From the IMG/VR virus record IMGVR_UViG_3300050821_008234, positions 1-30,092 of that record: DNA of 30,092 bases; one strand, 5' to 3'. Below, piece after piece: positions 6,838 to 14,276 of this stretch. Source of the DNA: a virus. Below the pieces are notes generated by a model, which made no database searches, was not told the origin of the DNA, and saw only the letters and a list, made by a program, of their open reading frames with translations. The translations under genes and the position numbers were made by a program. Each line of letters begins with the position of its first letter. Position 1 is the first letter of the stretch.

Positions 6838-7083
6838 ATGGAAAAACCGTTCTATGCCGACATCGCCGATTTCGACGAGGACAAGCGAATCGAAACGATT
6901 GGCCACGCGGCGATGACGTTTGGAAAAACCGTCGCATTCGTCACCGATGACGAGGAAGGAAAAGCGGACCGCTACATCCGCAAACTGCAAGAAAGATTTC
7001 CCGGCATCGTTGTGATTGCGCGCGGAGCTGGCCCCGTTGCCAACACGGTGTTCGTGAAAGTGGGACCGCCTACGGAGACCTGA
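6838..7083 (+). CDS. Hypothetical alpha/beta phage protein
   Basis: The protein has 81 residues. A Rossmann-like alternation is visible: I-E-T-I-G-H-A-A-M-T-F-G-K-T-V-A-F-V-T-D-D, a helix with Y-I-R-K-L-Q-E-R-F, then I-V-V-I-A-R-G and V-F-V-K-V-G. No active-site motif can be named. It starts one base after the preceding gene and lies directly before the Cys-rich HTH gene. Family not recognised. Confidence 0.65.
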   Translation: MEKPFYADIADFDEDKRIETIGHAAMTFGKTVAFVTDDEEGKADRYIRKLQERFPGIVVIARGAGPVANTVFVKVGPPTET

Positions 7084-7084
7084 A

Positions 7085-7411
7085 ATGGAACATCACCTCA
7101 ACCAGACCGAACTCGGATTCAATCAGCACATCTGCGGAACGTGCGAGAAGCAATTGTGTGTGCACGGCAATTGCCGGAATTGTGGCGAGTGCGCTAGATG
7201 CGACGGAGAACAAAAGCGGTGGACCGGCCATCATTCCCGCATTCGGAAAGGCCTCGAGAAGCCCAACCACAAAGTGAACGAATACGAAGTGAGGACGATT
7301 CGAATGCTGTGGCCTTCTCATTCGTTCGCTGTCCTGGGCCGGATGTACGGACTCTCCAAGCAACAGGTGCATCGTATCGTGCGCGGTGAGAAGTGGAGAC
7401 ACGTCCGATGA
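7085..7411 (+). CDS. Cys-rich zinc-binding and HTH protein
   Basis: The protein has 108 residues and follows a GGAGACC site by four bases. The N-terminal half holds seven Cys (ICGTC, QLC, NC, NCGEC, RC; residues about 17-39), a probable zinc-binding module. The C-terminal half is a helix-turn-helix of the form (V-R-T-I-R-M-L-W-P... L-G-R-M-Y-G-L-S-K-Q-Q-V-H-R-I-V-R-G), like those in resolvases and homing-endonuclease accessory domains. It is last in the early operon, just before the long leader of the packaging genes, so a role in switching on late genes is possible but only inferred. Confidence 0.7.
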   Translation: MEHHLNQTELGFNQHICGTCEKQLCVHGNCRNCGECARCDGEQKRWTGHHSRIRKGLEKPNHKVNEYEVRTIRMLWPSHSFAVLGRMYGLSKQQVHRIVRGEKWRHVR

Positions 7412-7610
7412 TGCGCGCGCGCGTCAAGTGCTCCTTAGTACGTCTCCACGGTGTAAGTTGCGGATTTTTTTCAGGGAGTGTTTGATTCGCGGGTCCTTGC
7501 GGGGGGTGGCGTAGACCACGGGTGACGGCGAGCGCGGGAGGTGACTAGCGACTGAAAATTTTGGAGTTAGGTTAGGTTAGTTGCCACGATAATTTGAAAG
7601 TAATCAGAAA
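7412..7610 (+). promoter_or_regulatory. Non-coding leader before terminase genes
   Basis: These 199 bases have no gene and are the longest early gap before the packaging module. GGAGAC near 7394 and GTCTCC at 7442-7447 form an inverted repeat around an alternating GCGCGCGC tract. A T-run follows at 7464-7470, and three exact tandem GTTAG units occupy 7566-7580, then GATAAT at 7588-7593. The late promoter and/or the terminase recognition (cos/pac) site would be expected here, since small-terminase binding sites often lie at or near terS. No firm -35/-10 pair is seen. Confidence 0.4.
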
Positions 7611-8126
7611 ATGCCACAAGTCGAAATCAAACAGCTCATGCAAGCCTTAAACGTGTCGGAGGTCCACGTCGGTCGATTGGTGAAGGAAGGAATGCCGAAG
7701 GAAGCGCGCGGCAAATACGACCTCGGGAAATGCATGTTGTGGTACATCCGCTATTTGCAGGGCGCTCTCAGACGGCGCAGCGGGAACGTCGACGAGAGCG
7801 GCCGGACGGAGTCACACGAGCGATTGCGGCTCCTGAGCGCCGAGGCGGAATTGAAAGAGTTGGAACTCGCACGGGAGCGCGGGGACTTCATCGCACTTCC
7901 GGACCTCGAGAAAATGTTGACCGACCTGGTGGTGACGACGAAGGCGCGAATCCTGGCGGTCAGTCAGCGGGTCTCGGCGCAGCTCGTCGGCCTGGACCGG
8001 CCTAGCATCGAGGCGGAACTCAACAAGGAATTGAAAACGGCGCTTTCGTATCTGGCACAAAGCGCGAACGGACACGGAGACCATGCAAGCAATCGAGACC
8101 CATCAAAGCGCGCTCGCGAATCTTAG
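7611..8126 (+). CDS. terS: Terminase small subunit (Nu1-like)
   Basis: The protein has 171 residues. The N-terminus (V-E-I-K-Q-L-M-Q-A-L-N-V-S-E-V-H-V-G-R-L-V-K-E-G-M-P, then G-K-Y-D-L-G-K-C) is the winged-helix DNA-binding pattern of lambda Nu1-type small terminases. A long charged helix follows (L-R-L-L-S-A-E-A-E-L-K-E-L-E-L-A-R-E-R-G). In the family this subunit binds the packaging site and recruits the large subunit. It overlaps the large-subunit gene by 44 bases, as is usual. The Shine-Dalgarno site is weak, so translation may depend on the leader. Confidence 0.85.
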   Translation: MPQVEIKQLMQALNVSEVHVGRLVKEGMPKEARGKYDLGKCMLWYIRYLQGALRRRSGNVDESGRTESHERLRLLSAEAELKELELARERGDFIALPDLEKMLTDLVVTTKARILAVSQRVSAQLVGLDRPSIEAELNKELKTALSYLAQSANGHGDHASNRDPSKRARES

Positions 8127-10014
8127 CAGCGCCGCGCTCCGAATCTATGAGCACTTCAATCCGCCGCCCGATTTGACGGTCACGCAATGGGCGATGCTGA
8201 ATCGCCACCTACCGAAGGGCACCACCGCGCGGCCCGGCCCGTTCATACCGGAAACGTTTCAAACCGAAATCATGGACATCGTTCTGAATCCGAAAGTCCA
8301 CGAGGTCGTGATTCAGAAATGCACGCAGATGGGATTCAGCGAAGCTCTAAACAACATCATCGGTTACTTCATCGATGCGGACCCGAAGCCAATTATGCTC
8401 GTGCAACCGACCATCGACAACGCGAAGGACTACGGGAAAAAAAGAATCACGCCGATGATTCAATCCTGCCCGGCGCTCCGCGCGGTAATCAAGGACCCGA
8501 CCTCGCGGCGAGCGGGCAACACGCTTGCGCTGAAAGAATTTCCGGGCGGATTCCTGAAACTCACGGGCGCGAATTCCGGCGCAGGCCTGCGGAGCGACCC
8601 GGTCCCGATTGTTCTCTTCGATGAAATCGACGGCTATCCGCTCGATGTCGAAGGCGAGGGCGACCCGCTCGAAATCGGAACCAGGCGCACGGACGTGTAC
8701 GCGGATTTCAAAATCGTGAAAGGGTCGACGCCGGCCAAACCGAAAGGCATCTCGCGCATCGAGCGCGATTACGAAGCGAGCGACAAGCGGCGGTTTTTTG
8801 TTCCGTGCCCTTTCTGCGGATTCCTGCAAGTGCTGTGGTGGAGAGACCCGGCGACGAAAGAGTACCGGCTGTATTACGAACTCGACGGCGCGCGGCGAGT
8901 GATTCGCGACTCCGTCGCATTCGTATGCGCCGGTTGCAAACAGAAAATTTCGGAACGATTCAAACGGCCCATGCTCAACGGCGGGAAATGGATTGCGGAA
9001 TTTCCCGACCGTTCTATCGTGGGCTTCCATCTCAACGCTCTGTACTCGCCCTGGCGCGACAATTGGGCGGACCTCGCGGAGGAGTGGAACCAGGCGAACC
9101 ACGAAGGCAACCCGGAGAAATTGAAAGCATTCATCAATCTGCGGCTCGGGGAAACCTGGGAAGAACAGGGCGATGTCGTCGAACACGCCGACCTCAAAGC
9201 GCGGGAAGAAAATTATCTGGCCGAGGTTCCGGTCGGCGTGGGAGTTTTGACGGCCAGCATCGACGTGCAGAATGACCGGCTCGAATGTGTGGTGAAGGGA
9301 TGGGGCGCGGGAGAAGAGAGTTGGCTCATCGCCTACCAGCAACTATTCGGCGACCCTGGACAAGAGGAAGTCTGGAATCAGGCGGACCACTTTTTGAGCG
9401 AAGAGTACCAGCACGTTTCCGGGCGCATGGTGGGAATCTCTTCCGTGATGGTGGACAGCGGCGGCGCGCACACGGATTCGGTCTATCGATTCTGCAAGGC
9501 GCGCCAGCACAAGCGCGTGTTTTGCCTGAAAGGTTCGAGCGAGTCGGGAAAAGAAATCCTGAGCAAGTTCTCGACCAACAATCAGTACCGCGTGAAATTG
9601 TTCATCGTCGGAACGGATACGGCGAAGGACCGCATCTTCGCGCGGCTGAAAATTCCGCTCCCCGGACCGGGATTCATTCACCTTCCCGATTGGATTGAGG
9701 ACGAGTACCTCGCGCAACTGACGGGCGAGAAGGCCATCCGGCGATACAAGCGCGGGCGGGGAATCGTTCGCGAGTACATCAAGATTCGCGCGCGGAATGA
9801 GGCGCTCGACCTGGAAGTTTATTCGATGGCTGCGCTCTACGTGCTCGGCCAGGGGGTCATCCGGCGGCTCGGCGAGCTGGCGGCGGCGTTAAACGAGCCA
9901 CCGGATGAGGGTCCGGGTGGCAGCGGCGGACCATCGGGAACACCGCAGGGGGGTGGACAGAACCCAAGCGGACGGCGACCGCCACGGTCGGGGTGGGTGT
10001 ATGGCTACCAGTAG
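8083..10014 (+). CDS. terL: Terminase large subunit, GpA family
   Basis: The protein has 643 residues, normal for lambda gpA-like terminases, the ATP-driven DNA-packaging motor and nuclease. Visible motifs are a P-loop variant at about 78-88 (Q-K-C-T-Q-M-G-F-S-E-A), Walker B at 176-181 (I-V-L-F-D-E), a zinc pair C242-P-F-C245 with C282-A-G-C285, and the nuclease strand A-S-I-D-V-Q-N-D-R-L-E near 390. The C-terminus is a Gly/Pro-rich tail that in this class contacts the portal. GGAGACC lies immediately before the ATG, so the overlap with terS may drive coupled translation. Confidence 0.95.
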   Translation: MQAIETHQSALANLSSAALRIYEHFNPPPDLTVTQWAMLNRHLPKGTTARPGPFIPETFQTEIMDIVLNPKVHEVVIQKCTQMGFSEALNNIIGYFIDADPKPIMLVQPTIDNAKDYGKKRITPMIQSCPALRAVIKDPTSRRAGNTLALKEFPGGFLKLTGANSGAGLRSDPVPIVLFDEIDGYPLDVEGEGDPLEIGTRRTDVYADFKIVKGSTPAKPKGISRIERDYEASDKRRFFVPCPFCGFLQVLWWRDPATKEYRLYYELDGARRVIRDSVAFVCAGCKQKISERFKRPMLNGGKWIAEFPDRSIVGFHLNALYSPWRDNWADLAEEWNQANHEGNPEKLKAFINLRLGETWEEQGDVVEHADLKAREENYLAEVPVGVGVLTASIDVQNDRLECVVKGWGAGEESWLIAYQQLFGDPGQEEVWNQADHFLSEEYQHVSGRMVGISSVMVDSGGAHTDSVYRFCKARQHKRVFCLKGSSESGKEILSKFSTNNQYRVKLFIVGTDTAKDRIFARLKIPLPGPGFIHLPDWIEDEYLAQLTGEKAIRRYKRGRGIVREYIKIRARNEALDLEVYSMAALYVLGQGVIRRLGELAAALNEPPDEGPGGSGGPSGTPQGGGQNPSGRRPPRSGWVYGYQ

Positions 10015-10732
10015 ACAGGCAAAAACGAAGGCAAAAGAAGCGACCGATGGACCGATTCCTGGCCCGCTGAAAAATCGCATCGTCGGATACGGACAGGAGG
10101 ACCCGGCGAAGCTCAAAGCGAACCCGGAGAATTGGCGGACGCACGGACCGGACCAAGAGGCGACGATGGCGGGGATGCTCGACGCGGTCGGGTGGGTCCA
10201 GTCGGTTATCAAGAACAAAACCACCGGGCATCTCATCGATGGCCACATGCGCGTCAACCTGGCGGTCAAACGCCACGAGAAACGAATCCCCGTGGTGTAC
10301 GTGAACCTGAGCGCGAAGGAAGAAAAGTTAGTCCTGGCGCTCCTCGACCCAATCACCGGCCTCGCCAAAGCGGACGAGATGCGGCTCCACGGTTTGCTTG
10401 CGCAATTGGACCCTGGAAATCTGGCGCTCGAAACGATGATTGCAAACCTCGAGGGCGACCTCGGAATCGATGGCGCGGGCGGCGATAGCGGTGGAAACGT
10501 CGAAACGTTGCTCGACCAGGCTGTGCAGTTGGAACCGGGGAAAGAATACGTGCTCGTGATGTGCGCGGACGACGACGAATTCTCAAAACTCCGGCAAATC
10601 TTTTCGCTCGAAATGGTCCGGCGCGGCGGCTACAAAGTGGGCTCGCCGATGGACCACAAAGGCATCGAGCGCGTCATCCGCGCGAAACGTTTGATTGAGC
10701 TTTTCAAAACTCGGAAGGCCAAGCGGAAATGA
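10001..10732 (+). CDS. ParB-domain protein
   Basis: The protein has 243 residues. I chose the ATG at 10001, which overlaps the end of the terminase gene; an upstream ATG at 9905 would lie wholly inside it. Residues about 38-110 carry the ParB/Srx pattern: N-P-E-N-W-R-T-H, V-G-W-V-Q-S-V-I, L-I-D-G-H-M-R-V and I-P-V-V-Y-V-N-L. In phages this domain is often fused to or next to a DNA methylase or base-modifying enzyme. Here the C-terminal half instead has a small alpha/beta domain (Y-V-L-V-M-C-A-D-D-D-E-F). It overlaps the glycosyltransferase gene by four bases, which suggests a shared DNA-modification task. Confidence 0.8.
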   Translation: MATSRQAKTKAKEATDGPIPGPLKNRIVGYGQEDPAKLKANPENWRTHGPDQEATMAGMLDAVGWVQSVIKNKTTGHLIDGHMRVNLAVKRHEKRIPVVYVNLSAKEEKLVLALLDPITGLAKADEMRLHGLLAQLDPGNLALETMIANLEGDLGIDGAGGDSGGNVETLLDQAVQLEPGKEYVLVMCADDDEFSKLRQIFSLEMVRRGGYKVGSPMDHKGIERVIRAKRLIELFKTRKAKRK

Positions 10733-11445
10733 TAATCGCGATTCCTTCGAAAGGAAGGCCGACCGGCGTGAAATCGCAAACGGTCCTGTCCTGCGCCCAG
10801 GTGTTCGTGCCGGAAAGCGAAATGGTGGATTACGCGCGCGCGGGCGTGAGAAATCTCATCGCCGTGCCGGACATAGTGAAGGGCATCACCGCAACGCGCA
10901 ATTGGATTCTGGACCACGTCAAGGACCCGCGGGTGGTGATGGCCGACGACGATGTGAAATTCCAGGGATGGACGCGGATGTTTGCCTACCACGCGAAACG
11001 CTACAAGCTGCGCGAAAAGGATTGGCTCCGCGAGTGCGAGCGCCTTTTCGACATCACGGAGCAATTGCACTATCGGATTTGGGGAGTGGCGACGCAGAGC
11101 GCGCCGCGGGCTATCTATCCGTTCAAACCGATTCTTTTTCGGAGCTACGTCACCGCTTCGTTTATGGGAATCCTCAACGATGGGCGGACGCGATTCGACG
11201 AACGGTTTCCGGTGAAAGAGGATTACGAACTCGCGCTCCGCTGTATCAAGGAAGATGGCGGCGTCCTCGCGGCGCGCTATCTCTATTGGGAGAATTCGCA
11301 TTGGAAGGACAAGGGCGGATGCTCGGCGTACCGCACTCAGGTGATGGAGCTGCAAGCAATCAAACTCCTGGCGTCGCTCTATCCAGGGATGATTCGGCGC
11401 ATCACCCGCGGCGGGTCCGACTATTCTATTGAACTCGATTTCTGA
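10729..11445 (+). CDS. TET-associated-type glycosyltransferase
   Basis: The protein has 238 residues and its ATG overlaps the stop of the ParB gene. The opening I-I-A-I-P-S-K-G-R-P, the F-V-P-E-S-E strand, I-T-A-T-R-N-W-I-L and the metal-binding string M-A-D-D-D-V (71-76) are a GT-A type sugar-transferase pattern. They match the phage TET-associated glycosyltransferases as I remember them. In that family the proposed substrate is oxidised 5-methylcytosine in phage DNA. No TET/JBP dioxygenase is visible in the window, so the acceptor base is unknown. Cargo follows 0.3 kb downstream. Confidence 0.7.
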   Translation: MIIAIPSKGRPTGVKSQTVLSCAQVFVPESEMVDYARAGVRNLIAVPDIVKGITATRNWILDHVKDPRVVMADDDVKFQGWTRMFAYHAKRYKLREKDWLRECERLFDITEQLHYRIWGVATQSAPRAIYPFKPILFRSYVTASFMGILNDGRTRFDERFPVKEDYELALRCIKEDGGVLAARYLYWENSHWKDKGGCSAYRTQVMELQAIKLLASLYPGMIRRITRGGSDYSIELDF

Positions 11446-11462
11446 TTGGAGGAGACGAAACC

Positions 11463-11675
11463 ATGAAAGGGACCTTCGAAGTAAATGCATTTTTTCCGAC
11501 CAGTCTTCCCGCGCATCGAGCACATCATTCGGCGACGGTGACCTGCTGGAAAATGCCGGTCGCCGCCCGCCGCGGCCTCGAGCAGATACTTTCGCGCGAC
11601 GGTGTCCGCGGTCGTCATCACCGCGAAGTACATTTGCAAATTCGAATCCTCAACGGAGTGAAACCGAAAGAGTGA
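11463..11675 (+). CDS. Small hypothetical protein at end of packaging operon
   Basis: The protein has 70 residues and is supported mainly by an excellent ribosome-binding site (GGAGGAGA) and placement right after the glycosyltransferase gene. It is His/Arg-rich (H-R-A-H-H-S-A-T-V, R-G-R-H-H-R-E-V-H-L-Q-I-R) with one Cys. It is followed within 10 bases by a strong hairpin, as expected for the last gene of an operon. Family not recognised. Confidence 0.6.
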   Translation: MKGTFEVNAFFPTSLPAHRAHHSATVTCWKMPVAARRGLEQILSRDGVRGRHHREVHLQIRILNGVKPKE

Positions 11676-11683
11676 AGGCAGAA

Positions 11684-11715
11684 GAAGAGGGGCCAAAGCG
11701 CATGGTCCCCTCTTC
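11684..11715 (+). terminator. Strong hairpin at left border of cargo
   Basis: GAAGAGGGG (11684-11692) pairs perfectly with CCCCTCTTC (11707-11715) around a 14-base loop. There is no T-run after it, so termination would be weak or factor-dependent. It falls just after the last native gene and three bases before the left 30-bp repeat. It therefore marks the packaging operon's end and would separate it from the cargo. Confidence 0.55.
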
Positions 11716-11718
11716 GAT

Positions 11719-11748
11719 AGGTGGGATGGCTTGACGGCGGATTCGGGG
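11719..11748 (+). repeat. 30-bp direct repeat, left copy
   Basis: AGGTGGGATGGCTTGACGGC, then GGATTCGGGG: an exact 30-base match to 14277-14306 in the same orientation. The two copies bracket about 2.5 kb holding the two membrane-protein genes and the tRNA remnant. The flanks outside the 30 bases differ. I found no third copy. It could be an attachment-site duplication, a recombination scar or a remnant of the ancestral intergenic sequence. Confidence 0.85.
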
Positions 11749-12011
11749 GAACTCGTCGCCAACGGAATAACCTAACAAAAATCGGAGAGTGAGCACAAGT
11801 ACAATGCGACATCAGTGCTTTCGAAATCTGCCGAATCGATTGTCATCGAGCGAGATTCTATAGAATCACAGGTGCAAAATGAATGGTTTACTTCCCTAGC
11901 TTGGTCAGGGGGCGACGCAAGGATTTGCGGCAGAGATGCGGAACCCAGATTGCATCACTTCAAGGCAACTCACAATCGTGATATACAGGTTGTAGAAGTA
12001 TCATCGAGGAT

Positions 12012-13499
12012 ATGGATTCGAACGCTCTCTCAAATCGCGAAGCCGCTGAGTACATAAAGCTACTGCGAAGGGCCTCAGGAACAAGGCTCGTCCTCTTGGC
12101 TTTTTGGGCCGTAGCGACGTGGGGTTTATGGGCAGCAATTCAAGCTGGCGACCAGAAGACTCTTCCCATCGATAAGACTTATGACGAGCGTTTAGTTGAG
12201 CTTAAAAAGAAATGGAATGTTTCGGTCGAAAGCCCTTTCGGGTTCTTCAGCACCGACACCGATGTAACTTCCGCGCTCCTTCAAGAAAAGAATGGGTGGT
12301 ATAAGAACATCATGCAAGTTATCCAGTTTGAAGGTGAACTGGGTGCGTTGAGAAACGAGTACTTTCTTGAACTGGAGCGCGCATACATCGTTCACGTCAA
12401 AGTTCCGTACCTTCAGGAGAATGTAGAGGTTAATGGAGTGACGCTGGCCGATTGGTGGCCTTTCGGACTAATCGCGGTAGTGGCGGCGGCTTTAGTTCTG
12501 AGCATGAGAGAGCGCGTCAATGCCATCGTCGTCGCTTGGATTGGCCACAATCGGAACGTGCACTCCTTTAAAAGCGGCTTAGTTATTCAATCCGATTTTC
12601 TTGTGGGCTCTCTGTCGGACGGCGCTATCAGTGACATCCCGTGCAAGGTTTACCGAAAGCCCTTGATGGTACAGCCAGAATCTTTAATTCTGTTTGCCTT
12701 AATCTGCGCCACCGTCTACATGTCGCTCTCTTTTGGTTTCTTTGAGAATCCTGCGAATTCACATGAAATGGAATCGACCTTCGACTACACCGGAGGGGTT
12801 TGGTTTTGTATCGCCGCCATAGGAATTCTAGTTTGGCTTACCAGAAAGAGGTACGCAGAGAGACTTGAGCAGTACACGGGGATGCCAATTCTAGGAAGGG
12901 TGCGTGAGATTTTTGAACGAGTCGTTGGCAGTCGCTGGCGCAGTTATAGAAAGAGGCTGGATTCTATCCGGTGGGTTCGGAAAGCCTCACAAATGTCGGA
13001 AGCCGTATTTATTGTTCTGGCCGGTCTGTGTCTGTGTCTTCCTTGGATGAACCCTAATCACATACGTGGTTACCGGTTGTTTCTTGCAGAAGCTCCTGCT
13101 CCTCTCGATTCCGACTTGTACTTCGAACTGCAGGTGCAACTATACATTGCCATCCTCTTCATAATCTTTTGCCTCACAGACTGGTTAGCAAGGACAAAGC
13201 TTCACCCCAAGCTCTACAAAATCTTGTCTGGTGTGAGACGATTTCTCGGATTCGCCACTATTACCTTACTTGGGAATCTTGTATTTCATTTCGTAATGCT
13301 CCAAATGCTGGTAGAGGCGCAGGCAGAAAAAACTTGGCTTGTGCTACCTGTTAATTATCTGGCTCGGCCACATCCCGTCAAGAACAGCTCCCTAGTCTGG
13401 GCTGACCCATCTTATGGGTTTTGGATATTTCTGGTAATTTGTCTGCTGCTCGTGTGGACTGGAAGGAAGCTTCAAATGGATAGAGCAAGCGGTTCCTAA
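12012..13499 (+). CDS. Eight-helix membrane protein of unknown family (cargo)
   Basis: The protein has 495 residues. Hydrophobic segments lie at about 25-43, 149-165, 223-243, 262-277, 331-346, 376-392, 412-433 and 469-485. A soluble loop of about 100 residues (45-145) follows the first helix and a basic cytoplasmic-type region lies at 278-325. The ATG follows GAGGA at short spacing. Codon use is AT-richer than in the phage genes, a sign of transfer. The last codons and stop lie inside a tRNA-like sequence, so the C-terminus was probably set by an integration junction. I recognise no transporter or enzyme signature. Its location in a phage cargo slot makes an exclusion or defence role possible but unproven. 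Confidence 0.75.
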   Translation: MDSNALSNREAAEYIKLLRRASGTRLVLLAFWAVATWGLWAAIQAGDQKTLPIDKTYDERLVELKKKWNVSVESPFGFFSTDTDVTSALLQEKNGWYKNIMQVIQFEGELGALRNEYFLELERAYIVHVKVPYLQENVEVNGVTLADWWPFGLIAVVAAALVLSMRERVNAIVVAWIGHNRNVHSFKSGLVIQSDFLVGSLSDGAISDIPCKVYRKPLMVQPESLILFALICATVYMSLSFGFFENPANSHEMESTFDYTGGVWFCIAAIGILVWLTRKRYAERLEQYTGMPILGRVREIFERVVGSRWRSYRKRLDSIRWVRKASQMSEAVFIVLAGLCLCLPWMNPNHIRGYRLFLAEAPAPLDSDLYFELQVQLYIAILFIIFCLTDWLARTKLHPKLYKILSGVRRFLGFATITLLGNLVFHFVMLQMLVEAQAEKTWLVLPVNYLARPHPVKNSSLVWADPSYGFWIFLVICLLLVWTGRKLQMDRASGS

Positions 13500-13537
13500 C
13501 CGCTAGGTTGCGAGTTCAAGCCTCGCCGTTCCCACCA
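13460..13537 (+). tRNA. tRNA-Arg(CCU)-like sequence, 5' part degraded
   Basis: The 3' two thirds are canonical. The anticodon arm is AGCGG-TTCCTAA-CCGCT (anticodon CCU), the variable loop is AGGTT, the T-arm is GCGAG-TTCAAGC-CTCGC, followed by CGTTCCC-A-CCA with encoded CCA. The D-arm is plausible (GCTT...GAGC with GG in the loop). The 5' acceptor strand pairs at only 5 of 7 positions and U8 is missing, so it is probably not functional. It overlaps the 3' end of the membrane-protein gene. The likeliest reading is an integration-site remnant: a mobile element's copy of a tRNA 3' end, carried into the phage with the cargo. Confidence 0.55.
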
Positions 13538-13619
13538 TTCCCCATAATTTGGGAGTTACTTAGCTGACCTGTCGCACAGCCATTGACTAAGAGTAAAAGA
13601 GAAGATTAGTCTACGGACA

Positions 13620-14255
13620 ATGCCTACCACTATGTTCGATAAACTCCGTGGCGCTGCCCAAACAATTTATGCTGGCTTTGTTCGACTGTACTCATTTCTT
13701 CGTCACTTTCCTTATGCTGTTCTCATTTCCATCTTTGCGCTGGCTGTCAGCATTTATAGCACCCGCTATGCGATTTTCGGCCTGAAGGCCGCACAGCGGG
13801 CCTACCTGACCTACCAAATCGCTGTTACCAACGGCGCGACAGTCATCGACTCCGTGGCGAAAGACAAAGATTTCTTAATGACTTACCAGATAACGATAAC
13901 GAACATGGGCAACACACCGGCTGAATTGATTACGCCAAAGCTCAATGTAATACCCGACCCAGACAGACGGCCCCTGATGATTACCTTCCCCACGACCCCT
14001 TTTGATTTGGGGCCGAAAGAATCACGCACCTTGACTGGGCAAGCCATGTTTAAGCACGTATTCCATGCTCGGCAGATTCCGGGCTTCTCCACGGGTCTTA
14101 ACGGAGCACTTGAGTACAGGGACGTTTTTGGTGACCTCGGAAGTAGGCAGGTATGCTATCAACTAATTTTCGAGAACAGTCTGACAGGCGGGTTTTGCGG
14201 TAGCGTCATCCAACAGCTAGAAATAACTGACCGAGGCGTGCGGGCGATTCCGTGA
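13620..14255 (+). CDS. Membrane-anchored protein with Ig-like domain (cargo)
   Basis: The protein has 211 residues. One hydrophobic segment at about 31-47 (P-Y-A-V-L-I-S-I-F-A-L-A-V-S-I-Y) follows a basic N-terminus. The rest is a beta-rich domain: Y-L-T-Y-Q-I-A-V-T-N, M-T-Y-Q-I-T-I-T-N-M-G-N-T-P-A and L-T-G-Q-A-M-F. The N-M-G-N-T-P-A string is typical of Ig/COG1470-like domains in anchored proteins. The Shine-Dalgarno site is poor. It is the second gene of the repeat-bounded segment, after the eight-helix protein and the tRNA remnant. Function unknown; the two may act together. Confidence 0.7.
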   Translation: MPTTMFDKLRGAAQTIYAGFVRLYSFLRHFPYAVLISIFALAVSIYSTRYAIFGLKAAQRAYLTYQIAVTNGATVIDSVAKDKDFLMTYQITITNMGNTPAELITPKLNVIPDPDRRPLMITFPTTPFDLGPKESRTLTGQAMFKHVFHARQIPGFSTGLNGALEYRDVFGDLGSRQVCYQLIFENSLTGGFCGSVIQQLEITDRGVRAIP

Positions 14256-14276
14256 GGAGCTAAATTAAGCCGCGCC

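Larger units (their letters stand above)
11676..12011 (+). promoter_or_regulatory. 336-base gene-free stretch with candidate promoter
   Basis: This stretch holds the hairpin and left repeat described separately, then AT-richer sequence unlike the phage backbone. TTGTCA (11840-11845) and TAGAAT (11861-11866) with a 15-base spacer are a possible sigma70-type promoter for the membrane-protein gene at 12012, though the spacer is short. A reading frame at 11815-12057 runs into that gene out of frame and has no ribosome-binding site; I do not call it. A separate promoter is expected because the hairpin and change in composition isolate this segment from the upstream operon. Confidence 0.3.

Noticed and set aside
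8347-9342. 331-codon open frame on the minus strand inside the terminase gene
   Set aside because: It is a shadow of the GC-rich coding strand: no ribosome-binding site, Arg/Val/His-rich composition, and it lies entirely opposite a gene with clear terminase motifs.
11815-12057. 80-codon frame before the eight-helix membrane gene
   Set aside because: No ribosome-binding site, it overlaps the next start out of frame, and its sequence resembles no protein domain. Treated as non-coding.
3549-13600. Shared CTAAGAGTAAAAG string near 3549 and near 13586
   Set aside because: A 13-base match between two AT-rich places is within what chance allows, and neither context supports a common function.
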